The notes under the pieces are model-generated. The model did not search any database and was not told the origin of the DNA. It saw nothing but the letters and a program-made list of their open reading frames with translations. Below, piece after piece: positions 14,006-21,400 of a DNA stretch of 23,628 bases (within the stretch, counting starts at the first letter, position 1; every line of letters starts with the position of its first letter). The stretch is from Acidobacteriota bacterium (GTDB lineage Bacteria; Acidobacteriota; Vicinamibacteria; Vicinamibacterales; SCN-69-37). The stretch lies in assembly GCA_021824055.1 (NCBI GenBank), contig JAKALV010000017.1:1-23628 (forward strand). Direction: 5' to 3'. Both the position numbers and the translations under genes were made by a program.

Positions 14006-15120
14006 GCGCGCGTCACGCTCCGTCGGCCAAGCCATTCATCCCAGGGCCACTTGAGATACCACTCATACAGGTGCGTCCGCGCGTAGAACCCGAATCGGTC
14101 ACGCGGTCGTTCCAGAAACGACAGGAGCCACGGCCGGGGATCCCAGTCGTCGCTTCTGGCTTCTTCAAACATCCTCACGGCCGCGCCCCGCGCAATCTCG
14201 ACCGCGTGCTGATCGCGCGCGGCCCACGCCAGGACCTCCGGGGGAAGCGCGGTACCGAGTAGACGATCCGTCAGCAGGAGCGCGACCCGCAGTACACGCC
14301 CCATATGCGCCGACTCGGCGCGCCGGATCACATCGTCCCAATCGGTGATCTGTGCCGCGACGGCATCGATGTCGCTCGCAAATCTGAGAAATGCCCAGCC
14401 GTGCATCATGCCGTGGATGGCGAGGACGAGCAGCAGATCGTTGGGACACAGCGTGGCCACCGCATGGCCGGCGACATCGACGGTCACGGCTCGGTCGAAG
14501 AGCTCGTTCGTGTCGAGCCGAATGCCGAGCGTCCAATACGCGAATGCGATGTGCACATCGACCGCGGTCTGCCACGGCTGTCCGGGCAGGAGCGTGTCGT
14601 CGCGACCGGCACCGGGAAACAGCCCGTAGGCCAGCGATCCGGTCCGGTGTCGAGTGCGCGCCGGCAGCGTGTACCCGTCCGCAAGCAGCAGCGGGCGCAC
14701 TCGTGAAATGTCGCGGCGACGGACAAGGATGTCGAGATCATTCGAGAGCCGCCGGCCGAGATGGCCGTACGCGCCGGCGGCCAGGGTCGGGCCCTTGAAC
14801 GTCAGGGCCCGAATGCCATGGTCGGACAGGTGCCGCAGCAGGCCGACGAGTTGCGTTGCCCGCTTCAGACTCAGCCCCGTCACTTCGAGTTGATGCTGCT
14901 CGAGTTGTTCCACGATGCGAGCCGGAACGTTCAACGCGCTGGATGAGAGCGGCGCCAGGAGGAGCTCGGTTACGCCATGCGCTTCAGCGGACGCGAGCAG
15001 GTTGTCCCAATCCACGTCCGCCGCGGCGTCGGGCATCGCACCGAGCCCCGACATCTGCGCGCTACGGCGTGCGCAGGCGCAGAGGACGGCCAGCTCAGGA
15101 CGCGAAATTGCGATCGCCAT
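14002..15120 (-). CDS. NTP_transf_5-type uncharacterised nucleotidyltransferase
   Basis: 372 residues. The diagnostic part is ALTFKGPTLAAGAYGHLGRR followed by LSNDLDILVRRRD: KG at 109-110 and the metal-binding DLD at 128-130, as in the nucleotidyltransferase-fold family PF14907. A following helix-rich part (LCPNDLLLVLAIHGMMHGW) matches the family's C-terminal region. Members occur in capsule, exopolysaccharide and PEP-CTERM loci, but no substrate is known to me. The ATG at 15120 overlaps the GT-C gene by 26 bases. An alternative ATG at 15141 adds seven residues. It is the sixth gene of operon C. It could modify a sugar or lipid carrier with a nucleotide, or be a scaffold. Confidence 0.7.
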   Translation of the reverse strand: MAIAISRPELAVLCACARRSAQMSGLGAMPDAAADVDWDNLLASAEAHGVTELLLAPLSSSALNVPARIVEQLEQHQLEVTGLSLKRATQLVGLLRHLSDHGIRALTFKGPTLAAGAYGHLGRRLSNDLDILVRRRDISRVRPLLLADGYTLPARTRHRTGSLAYGLFPGAGRDDTLLPGQPWQTAVDVHIAFAYWTLGIRLDTNELFDRAVTVDVAGHAVATLCPNDLLLVLAIHGMMHGWAFLRFASDIDAVAAQITDWDDVIRRAESAHMGRVLRVALLLTDRLLGTALPPEVLAWAARDQHAVEIARGAAVRMFEEARSDDWDPRPWLLSFLERPRDRFGFYARTHLYEWYLKWPWDEWLGRRSVTRA

Positions 15121-16477
15121 GATCGGCCGCGATCCTACCATTCACGCGCCTGCGCAGCGCGATCCAGCCGACAAGGCCGGTCGCCACGATCGGCCAGTAG
15201 AGCGGCAGCATGTTGAGCGTCCACGGACCGCGCCACCACGCGACCGCCGCGAGCAACGCGCCCACACCGCTGAGGAAAGCGAATTCGCCGGCGCGTTCGC
15301 GTTCCTCCCTGAGCAGCACCGCCAGCATGACGTACGCCGGCGCCAGGAGCGGCACAAACCAGCGCACCGACACGGCTCCGCCGGAATAGTTGTTGGAGAA
15401 CAGGCTGTAGACCAGCCACGTGCCCAGGCACCAGCAGAGGGCGGCGGCAATCTCGGGACGCTCGGTCGTCTTGCGGCGCCACACCGCCGCGATCCCCGGC
15501 ACCAGCAGCAGAAGCGGCAGGTTGTGCAGCACAAAGCCCCGCTTGCCGAAAAGCACCGCGGCCGCGTACACGATGAATGAACCAAGCGAGTGGTGGAGGA
15601 CGCCCGTCGCATTGCTCACGTCGAACGGCGAGCCAGGCCACTGCAGGAACGCCGGCACCGAGTTGAGTGGTCGCAGCGTGCCGCCGATCGCCCACGTGAT
15701 GCCGTGATGAAGCGCGATGGGTGGCGCGGCGGCAAGGATAAAGAGGACCACCGGTCCAATGCGCCGCGCGCGGTACCACACGAGGCCAAGGGCGAAGGCA
15801 CAGAGCAACGGTCCCGCTCCCAGGTCCAGCGCGTAGGCGAGCCCGGCCAGCGCGCCCGCGGCCAGCCACGTGCCGCGCGCGGACGATGGGGAGGCCGAAA
15901 TGCGCGAGAGCACGAGGAAGAGCAGGGAGGCCACCGCGAGCAGGAGTTCGTGTTGATTCACGGTTCGGCTATAGGCGAGCGCGAGCGTCGACGCGGCGAA
16001 ACTCGCGGCGAGCGCGACGCGACGCCGCCGCGACAGCCCGAGTCGAACGCCGATCGCGTGGATCGACCAGACGGCGATGACGTAGGCAACACCGGACGAA
16101 CCGAGCGTGAGCCAGCGGCAGAAGCGCTGAGGATCGGCGGCGGCATGGAGGCCGAAGCCCCGTTGAAGCACGGCGTATATCCCGGCCAGCAGCAGGGAGA
16201 CCACGGGCGGCTTGTCCGAATAGAAGTGGCCGTTGACGTACACGCGGTCGCGCGTCCCTCCTCGCGCGAGCACTTCATCCGATGGTGGGTACGGCGAGTG
16301 GGCCTCCGGGGCCGTGACGAAGATCGATTCATCGATGATGAACGTGCCGCGATCGACCAGGCTCTCCGCGGCGGCCAGATGTGAGCCGTCGTTCCAGCTG
16401 CCCGCGTAGTTCCGAGCGCCGGCGAGCGCCACCGCGGCCGCGACGATCGCGATCAGCGTGCCGTCGCGCAGCCTCAT
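15095..16477 (-). CDS. GT-C family membrane glycosyltransferase-like protein
   Basis: 460 residues with about ten hydrophobic helices. After helix 1 the long first loop has SWNDGSHLAAAESLVDRGTF (about 27-46) and, further on, HFYSDKPPVVSLLLAGIYA (about 84-102). An Asp in the first loop and a later KPP motif are hallmarks of GT39/ArnT-like GT-C enzymes that take sugars from polyprenyl phosphate at the periplasmic face. The start ATG at 16477 overlaps the previous gene's stop (ATGA, 16474-16477). A longer frame up to 17107 is Arg-rich and antisense-like within the neighbour. It is the fifth gene of operon C. Substrate unknown. The two GT-C proteins side by side may add successive residues. Confidence 0.75.
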   Translation of the reverse strand: MRLRDGTLIAIVAAAVALAGARNYAGSWNDGSHLAAAESLVDRGTFIIDESIFVTAPEAHSPYPPSDEVLARGGTRDRVYVNGHFYSDKPPVVSLLLAGIYAVLQRGFGLHAAADPQRFCRWLTLGSSGVAYVIAVWSIHAIGVRLGLSRRRRVALAASFAASTLALAYSRTVNQHELLLAVASLLFLVLSRISASPSSARGTWLAAGALAGLAYALDLGAGPLLCAFALGLVWYRARRIGPVVLFILAAAPPIALHHGITWAIGGTLRPLNSVPAFLQWPGSPFDVSNATGVLHHSLGSFIVYAAAVLFGKRGFVLHNLPLLLLVPGIAAVWRRKTTERPEIAAALCWCLGTWLVYSLFSNNYSGGAVSVRWFVPLLAPAYVMLAVLLREERERAGEFAFLSGVGALLAAVAWWRGPWTLNMLPLYWPIVATGLVGWIALRRRVNGRIAADHGDRNFAS

Positions 16478-18159
16478 CGAGACACGGAGCTCCGGCCGGT
16501 GAAGTCGTAGATGACAAACGTCATCGTGCGGCCGGCCGGCTGTTGCCGTAGGAGGTACTGCACGGCCCGCCGCTGGCTGTCGTTGGTGATGGTGCCGTGC
16601 AGTAACGTGCCGCTGACGGCCAGGTAGTGGCCTCCCACCGCGGCGAGGATGTCGTCGTCGGTGTTGAGTGTCAGCCGGTGGAGCGGGACCTGCCGGAAGG
16701 GCAGCGTCTCCATGGCGGGATCCGTGCCGAAGTACCAGACGTCGAGCGGCGGTGCGCCGTGGTTGCGGTACCACGCGACCAGATCCGGCACGCCCTGGCC
16801 CCAGTCGCAGTTCGAGTCGCTGAGCAGCACGATGCTCTGGTTCGAGCCGCCCCAGAGCGGGTTCGTGTAGCAGAGCGCCTGCGGGCCGACGGCGGCCGTC
16901 GCGCCCAGGTTCCAGATCACGCCCGCGCCGGCGGCTCCAGCGAGGAGCGCGCGCGTGCCTCGTCCACGCGAACGACCCGCCTCGACGAGCGAGGCCGACA
17001 ATCCGATCGCGGCGAATGCGATCACCGGGAGGTAGAAGCGGACGCCGATCTGTACGCGCGACATGAGGCTGGCGACGAGCAATGCGGCCGCGACCGTGTT
17101 GGGCCAATTCAGCAGCGCGCGAAGCCGCGTCGCCGCGATCAGCACCGGTAGCGCCAGCAGCGGCAGTCCGACCTTCATAGAGAGCGCGATGGGAAAGTAG
17201 TACCAGAAAGACTTCCGGACCTCGCCGAGCAGGTACGCGCCGCCGCCGTGTCCGAGCAGGCCGTGTCTGATCTGGCGCACCAGTCCATCACCGCCATTGG
17301 GAAAGATTCGCAGATGCGTGGCAATCGAGCGCCAGACCTCGGCGCTGCGGCTCGCCGGAAGGGTGTTCGCCCACGCCACGAAGGACGGTTCGGCGCGCCA
17401 GTCGCTGCCGCAGTAGACAAACGTGATGCCGAGTGCGATCGCCGCCATCGCGGCCCAATCGCGCACGAACCGTTTGACTGTCGGCGGGACCGGCGGTGCG
17501 GCGGCACTCTTCGCGGGCGCGAGCGCACGGGCCACTTCGACGCCTACGAGGCAGACGGGCCCGAGCATCACCGTCGACGCTTTCGCCAGCAGCGCGGCCC
17601 CGTACCACAGACCCGGAATGCCCACGCGTCGCCAGAATCCCTGATCTCGGCCGACGGCGAAATGGTACGTGAGTGCGACAAGGCACGCCGTGACCGGCAC
17701 GTCAGCGTTCGCGAGCGCCGCATGACCGAGGAGCACGGGCTCGACGGCGACGAGAGCAACGGCCAGTCGTCCCGCCCACGATCCAGCCAGCCGCTGAGCC
17801 GCGGCGAAGGTGTAGACGAGCAGCAGAACCCAGAACACGAGCGATGCGCTCCGCGCCCATTCGAGGATTCTGGGAAGATCCCTGACGACGTCGAGTTGTG
17901 TCCCGCTCCAGCGTTCGTAGACGTACGCGGGCAGCGTGGCCACGTCGACCGAGAGCGGCATGGCGCCGTGCCTGAGCAGTTCAGCGTAGCTGCCGGTCCT
18001 CCAGGCGTCGAGGCCGCTCTGCATGTAGAACGGCTCGTCGAACGTCGGCCCCAGGGCGCGCGCCTCGGAGAGACACCACACGGACGAGGCGAGCACCGCC
18101 GCCAGCAACCACAGTCGATCGAACCACGCCTCTCGACGGAGCACGGGCGATGCTACCAC
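16474..18159 (-). CDS. GT39/PMT_2-type membrane glycosyltransferase
   Basis: 561 residues, about eleven helices plus a C-terminal soluble domain. GPTFDEPFYMQSG (38-49) holds the acidic D-E pair of GT39 loop 1. ANADVPVTACLVALTYHFA and LLAKASTVMLGP match the second and third PMT_2 blocks. The C-terminal part has LSDSNCDWGQGVPDLVAWYRNHG, resembling the DSN-DWGQ segment I associate with large bacterial GT39 proteins. It likely uses a polyprenyl-phosphate sugar to decorate a lipid or protein outside the inner membrane. The GTG start at 18159 overlaps the acyltransferase stop by 7 bases (GTGGTAG); a GTG at 18144 is the alternative. It is the fourth gene of operon C. Confidence 0.8.
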   Translation of the reverse strand: MVASPVLRREAWFDRLWLLAAVLASSVWCLSEARALGPTFDEPFYMQSGLDAWRTGSYAELLRHGAMPLSVDVATLPAYVYERWSGTQLDVVRDLPRILEWARSASLVFWVLLLVYTFAAAQRLAGSWAGRLAVALVAVEPVLLGHAALANADVPVTACLVALTYHFAVGRDQGFWRRVGIPGLWYGAALLAKASTVMLGPVCLVGVEVARALAPAKSAAAPPVPPTVKRFVRDWAAMAAIALGITFVYCGSDWRAEPSFVAWANTLPASRSAEVWRSIATHLRIFPNGGDGLVRQIRHGLLGHGGGAYLLGEVRKSFWYYFPIALSMKVGLPLLALPVLIAATRLRALLNWPNTVAAALLVASLMSRVQIGVRFYLPVIAFAAIGLSASLVEAGRSRGRGTRALLAGAAGAGVIWNLGATAAVGPQALCYTNPLWGGSNQSIVLLSDSNCDWGQGVPDLVAWYRNHGAPPLDVWYFGTDPAMETLPFRQVPLHRLTLNTDDDILAAVGGHYLAVSGTLLHGTITNDSQRRAVQYLLRQQPAGRTMTFVIYDFTGRSSVSR

Positions 18160-18854
18160 CCGGCCCGGCTCGCCAGCTTCACGGCGTCGGCGCGCACGCT
18201 CGACAGGCGCCGGCTAAGTTCCTCGGTCAACGGCTCCACTTCCGCCATCGTCGCCGCGTCAGTGTTCAACGTGTCCAAGACAATCTCGACGCGGGTGAAG
18301 GGGAGCGGGAGGTAGATGCCGGACCACGTGTTGGGAAAGACGCACGCGTGCCGAGCCGCGGCTCCGAGAACGCGCACGGGCCGGCACGTGGCAATGGCGC
18401 ACGCCGCCGCGCCCTGCTGTGCGCGACCCGCCGGACCGAGCGGCCCGTCGACGACCAGGCCAAGCGGCTCTGGAAATGTGCCGAGCGTGGTGATGAGGCC
18501 TCGCAGTGCGCGCGCGCCGCCCTGGCGCGATGAGCCGCGTACGGCACGACAGCCCAATGCTTCCAGGATCGCGGCTGCCCAATCTCCGTCGCGACCGTTC
18601 GCCGCCAGCACCGCGAATCGTCGTCCCGCGATGATTCCGCCAAACGCGAGGGCGTCGCGTTCGCAGAGGGCGAAGATCTCGGGTCCGTACGGATATTGGC
18701 TCGGCGGCAATGTGGAACCGTCCGGCATCGTCGCTCTGAGTCGCAGGGTCGAGTAGTAGGCGCGGTACAGGCCGGTCACCAGCCACGCAGCCGCTCGGCG
18801 GAGCCGGCGTCTCATTCGCTCACCGCGCATGCGTTCATTTGCGCCCGAATTCAC
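18153..18854 (-). CDS. DUF374 lysophospholipid acyltransferase family protein
   Basis: About 233 residues. A single N-terminal amphipathic or membrane helix (AAAWLVTGLYRAYY) is followed by the DUF374 blocks: IFALCERDALAFGGIIAGR, DGDWAAAILEALGCRAVRGSSRQGGARAL, LGLVVDGPLGPAGRAQQGAA and NTWSGIYLPLPFTRVEI. RGSSRQGG and VDGPLGP are the signature motifs of this LPLAT-like group, several members of which sit in envelope-lipid loci. It should transfer an acyl chain to a lipid or sugar. The usual His of the H-x4-D acyltransferase motif is not obvious here (ALCERDAL), so activity needs caution. The start is uncertain: GTG at 18854 gives a GTGA overlap with the ketosynthase stop; ATG codons at 18830 and 18815 are alternatives. 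Confidence 0.75.
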   Translation of the reverse strand: MNSGANERMRGERMRRRLRRAAAWLVTGLYRAYYSTLRLRATMPDGSTLPPSQYPYGPEIFALCERDALAFGGIIAGRRFAVLAANGRDGDWAAAILEALGCRAVRGSSRQGGARALRGLITTLGTFPEPLGLVVDGPLGPAGRAQQGAAACAIATCRPVRVLGAAARHACVFPNTWSGIYLPLPFTRVEIVLDTLNTDAATMAEVEPLTEELSRRLSSVRADAVKLASRAGW

Positions 18855-20134
18855 TCGCACTCCCGGCGGAACACGAGGCTCGCCGATTGCCCGCCGAACG
18901 CGAACGAGTTGGAGAGCGCGGTCTCCACGCGCGCGGTGCGCGCGGCGTTGGGCACGTAATCGAGATCGCAGAGGGGATCGGGCGTGCGGTAATTGATGGT
19001 CGGGTGAATCTGCTGGTGCGTCAACGTGAGCGCGCAGGCCACGGCTTCCAGCGCGCCCGCGGCGACGGTCGCGTGCCCGATCATTGACTTGGTCGAACTG
19101 ATGAAAACGAGTGACGCGCGGTCACCGAACACCCGACGGATCGCCAGCGTTTCGATTCGATCGTTCGCGGGGGTCGACGTGCCATGGGCAGTGATGTAGT
19201 CGATCTCGACCGGTGTCAGGCCCGCATCGGCAATGGCCCGAGTCATGGCGAGTCCGCCGCCGATGCCGTCGGGATGCGGATCGGTGACGCGGAACGCATC
19301 GCACGACGATCCGAAGCCGGCGACCTCGGCGTAGATGCGAGCGCCGCGCTGCACCGCGTGGTCGCGTTCCTCGAGGACGAGCACCGCGGCGCCTTCGCCG
19401 ATGACAAAGCCGTCGCGCTGCCCATCAAACGGGCAGCTCGCCAATTCGGGCGCCTCATTGCGCTTCGACAGCGCGCCGAGCAGGCAAAACGAGGCGAGGC
19501 CCATCGGATAGATCTCGGAATCCGATCCGCCGGCGACGACCATGTCAGCGCGGCCATGGCGAATCCATCTGAGCGCATCGCCGATCGCCTGCGTGCCGCC
19601 GGCGCACGCCGTCATGACGGTCATGACGGGTCCCTGCAGCCCATATTGATGCGCGATGAGCGCGGGAATGGACCCGGGCGTTCGGCGCTCGGCGGCAAAC
19701 GGTTCGAGGCCGCGCCGCAGCGCTTCGGTGAAGCCGCTCCAGTCGAACTCGGGCTGCGAGGCCCGCGCCAACGCCGATGGGACGAATGCTTCGTTGTGTG
19801 TATAGCTGCCCATGCCGGCGGCGATGACCACGCCCGCGCGCGGCCAGGCGGGCGCGCGTGCGATGTTCGCGTCGGCAATGGCGAGATCGGCCGCCGCGGC
19901 GGCGTACCGCGCGATGCGGCCACGGCCGGCCCAGCGCTCGTCGAGTGCGGGCACGTCGCGCTCGTCAACTTCAGCGGCGATGCGCGACGGATACGCTGTT
20001 ACATCGAACCGGCGAATCGGCGCCACGGCTGATCGACCCGCCACGAGGTTGTGCCAAAAGGTGGAGGTGTCGCATCCCGCGGCGGAGATGACGCCCATTC
20101 CGGTAATGACTGCGCGCCGCTGATCCCTGGGCAT
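18851..20134 (-). CDS. FabF-type beta-ketoacyl synthase (KS-alpha-like), intact active site
   Basis: 427 residues, full-length KASII/KS-alpha. The catalytic residues are all present: Cys177 in TACAGGTQA, His317 in AHGTSTPAND, Lys349 and His354 in SSTKSMIGHATVAAG. SNSFAFGGQSASLVF ends the fold. PFDGQRDGFVIGEGAAVLVLEE and the INYRTPDPLCDLDYVP tail resemble type II polyketide KS-alpha proteins as much as housekeeping FabF. It condenses malonyl-ACP with an acyl chain. The ATG at 20134 is 2 bases after the KS-beta stop. A GTG at 20140 would give a GTGA overlap and is nearly as good. No ACP, ketoreductase or dehydratase gene is in the window, so it must rely on proteins encoded elsewhere. It is the second gene of operon C. 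Confidence 0.88.
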   Translation of the reverse strand: MPRDQRRAVITGMGVISAAGCDTSTFWHNLVAGRSAVAPIRRFDVTAYPSRIAAEVDERDVPALDERWAGRGRIARYAAAAADLAIADANIARAPAWPRAGVVIAAGMGSYTHNEAFVPSALARASQPEFDWSGFTEALRRGLEPFAAERRTPGSIPALIAHQYGLQGPVMTVMTACAGGTQAIGDALRWIRHGRADMVVAGGSDSEIYPMGLASFCLLGALSKRNEAPELASCPFDGQRDGFVIGEGAAVLVLEERDHAVQRGARIYAEVAGFGSSCDAFRVTDPHPDGIGGGLAMTRAIADAGLTPVEIDYITAHGTSTPANDRIETLAIRRVFGDRASLVFISSTKSMIGHATVAAGALEAVACALTLTHQQIHPTINYRTPDPLCDLDYVPNAARTARVETALSNSFAFGGQSASLVFRRECE

Positions 20135-20136
20135 CG

Positions 20137-21312
20137 TCACGACGCGCTCATTGACGAGGGACGCGGCAGAACGGCGAGTGTCACGGCCTGGCCAGAATAC
20201 CCGGCGGCGTTGCAGAGAATCCCGCGCGAGTCGGCGGCTCCGCCGATCGCAAGACAGAGACTGATCGGGCCCAACGCCGCGAGGGCATGACCGACGGCGG
20301 GTTGATAGTCCACGCGCACCACGCTGTCCGCGCACTCGTCGAGGGCGGCCCGAATCGCCGCGTCTTCGCGCGCGCGCAGCGGCGTGCCGTCGAGCGACGC
20401 CAGGGCAATCTGAGCGACGTCCGACGGCCGCCACCCCGCCTCGCCGAGGGCCGCGGTGATGGTTCGCGTCAGCGCGTGATCGCGCGAATCGACCGGCGAA
20501 CTCGCTGACGCGTAGCCCGCAATGTCGCCGAGCACCGTTGCGCCGCGGCTGAGTGCGTGGGTTTCTTCCTCGAGCATCAACACCGCGGCGCCTTCGCCAG
20601 GCACGAATCGCGGCCGCCCGTCAGGCGATGCCGACAAGAGTCCCGCCTGATCGAACGCCGCGAGCGCGAACGGTTGAATCGCCGTGTCCGTGCCGCCGGC
20701 GAGGACCGCGTCGGCTTCGCCGCCGCGAATCCAATCAGCCGCCTCGCCGATGGCCTGACTGCCGGCCACCCAATCCGTCATGACGGTGCTGTTGGGTCCG
20801 CGCGCGCCGAATTGAATCGCCACGTGCGCACTCGGCATGTTGGGCAGATTGATGAGCAGCCACAGCGGATTGAGCCGCGACAGAATGCGGTCCGCAAAAA
20901 CCGGGATCTGGTCGACGGGAACCGGCTCGCCGTCCGATTGCAGGGCGCGCGCCACCTCTGGCGCCTGCAAGTCTGAACCGCTGACGCCAATGAGCACGCC
21001 GAGCCGTTCGCAAAAAGTCTCGTCGCTGGGCCACCCGGCTTGAGCCAATGCCATGGCCGCCGCCGCGACCGCAAACTGTGTGGTGCGATCCGTGAGCTTG
21101 AGCGCCTTGGCCATTCGGAAATGCGGCCGGGGATCGAAGCCCAGCACTTCGGCACCCAGGCTGGCCGAGAAACCGGATGCGTCGAACAACGCGATGCGGC
21201 GATCTGCGCGCTCCTGGCGATCAACCGCCGACAACGTCTCCGCGAACGAATTCCCGCGGGCGCTCACCATGCCGATCCCCGTAATCACAACTCTTCGGCT
21301 GGTAACCGTCAC
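20137..21312 (-). CDS. Ketosynthase-like chain-length-factor (KS-beta) protein, active site lost
   Basis: 391 residues with the whole thiolase-type KS fold: RRVVITGIGMVSARG start, GVLIGVSGSD, INLPNMPSAHVAIQFGARGPNSTVMTDWVAGSQAIGEA, RPRFVPGEGAAVLMLEE, VGHALAALGPIS. Aligning by eye with the neighbour, catalytic Cys is Trp181 (TDW instead of TAC), the first His is Asp308 (LDGT for AHGT), the Lys is Gln337, and only His342 remains. In type II PKS and aryl-polyene systems such dead partners (KS-beta/CLF) pair with the active KS and set chain length. The GTG at 21312 has a strong ribosome-binding site. It is the first gene of operon C, coupled to the active KS. Confidence 0.85.
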   Translation of the reverse strand: MTVTSRRVVITGIGMVSARGNSFAETLSAVDRQERADRRIALFDASGFSASLGAEVLGFDPRPHFRMAKALKLTDRTTQFAVAAAAMALAQAGWPSDETFCERLGVLIGVSGSDLQAPEVARALQSDGEPVPVDQIPVFADRILSRLNPLWLLINLPNMPSAHVAIQFGARGPNSTVMTDWVAGSQAIGEAADWIRGGEADAVLAGGTDTAIQPFALAAFDQAGLLSASPDGRPRFVPGEGAAVLMLEEETHALSRGATVLGDIAGYASASSPVDSRDHALTRTITAALGEAGWRPSDVAQIALASLDGTPLRAREDAAIRAALDECADSVVRVDYQPAVGHALAALGPISLCLAIGGAADSRGILCNAAGYSGQAVTLAVLPRPSSMSAS

Positions 21313-21319
21313 TCGCCGT

Positions 21320-21325
21320 TCCTCC
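21320..21325 (-). promoter_or_regulatory. Shine-Dalgarno of operon C
   Basis: Minus-strand GGAGGA, seven bases before the GTG at 21312. This is the strongest ribosome-binding site in the window and decides the start against the upstream ATG at 21447. It contrasts with the Shine-Dalgarno-less lone genes nearby. Confidence 0.7.
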
Positions 21326-21358
21326 AGACGCGCTCGGCATCGCGTGCGCCCAGCGCCC

Positions 21359-21364
21359 ATGATA
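21359..21364 (-). promoter_or_regulatory. Putative -10 element of operon C
   Basis: Minus-strand TATCAT, giving a leader of roughly 40 bases before the GTG at 21312. No matching -35 is visible. The identical hexamer precedes operon B (12022-12027). Support is weak beyond position in the 88-base divergent gap. Confidence 0.3.
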
Positions 21365-21381
21365 GCCGTCTTGCCGTGAGG

Positions 21382-21387
21382 TACACT
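21382..21387 (+). promoter_or_regulatory. Putative -10 element of the GT39 gene
   Basis: TACACT, 13 bases before the GTG at 21401. There is no Shine-Dalgarno sequence in between and no clear -35, so the leader would be only about 5-7 bases. Confidence 0.35.
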
Positions 21388-21400
21388 CCGCGTTGATTCC

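Noticed and set aside
17248..18315. Plus-strand open frame of 355 codons opposite the GT39 gene
   Set aside because: Arg/Asp/His-rich with no hydrophobic core or motif, while the opposite strand has a full GT39 protein.
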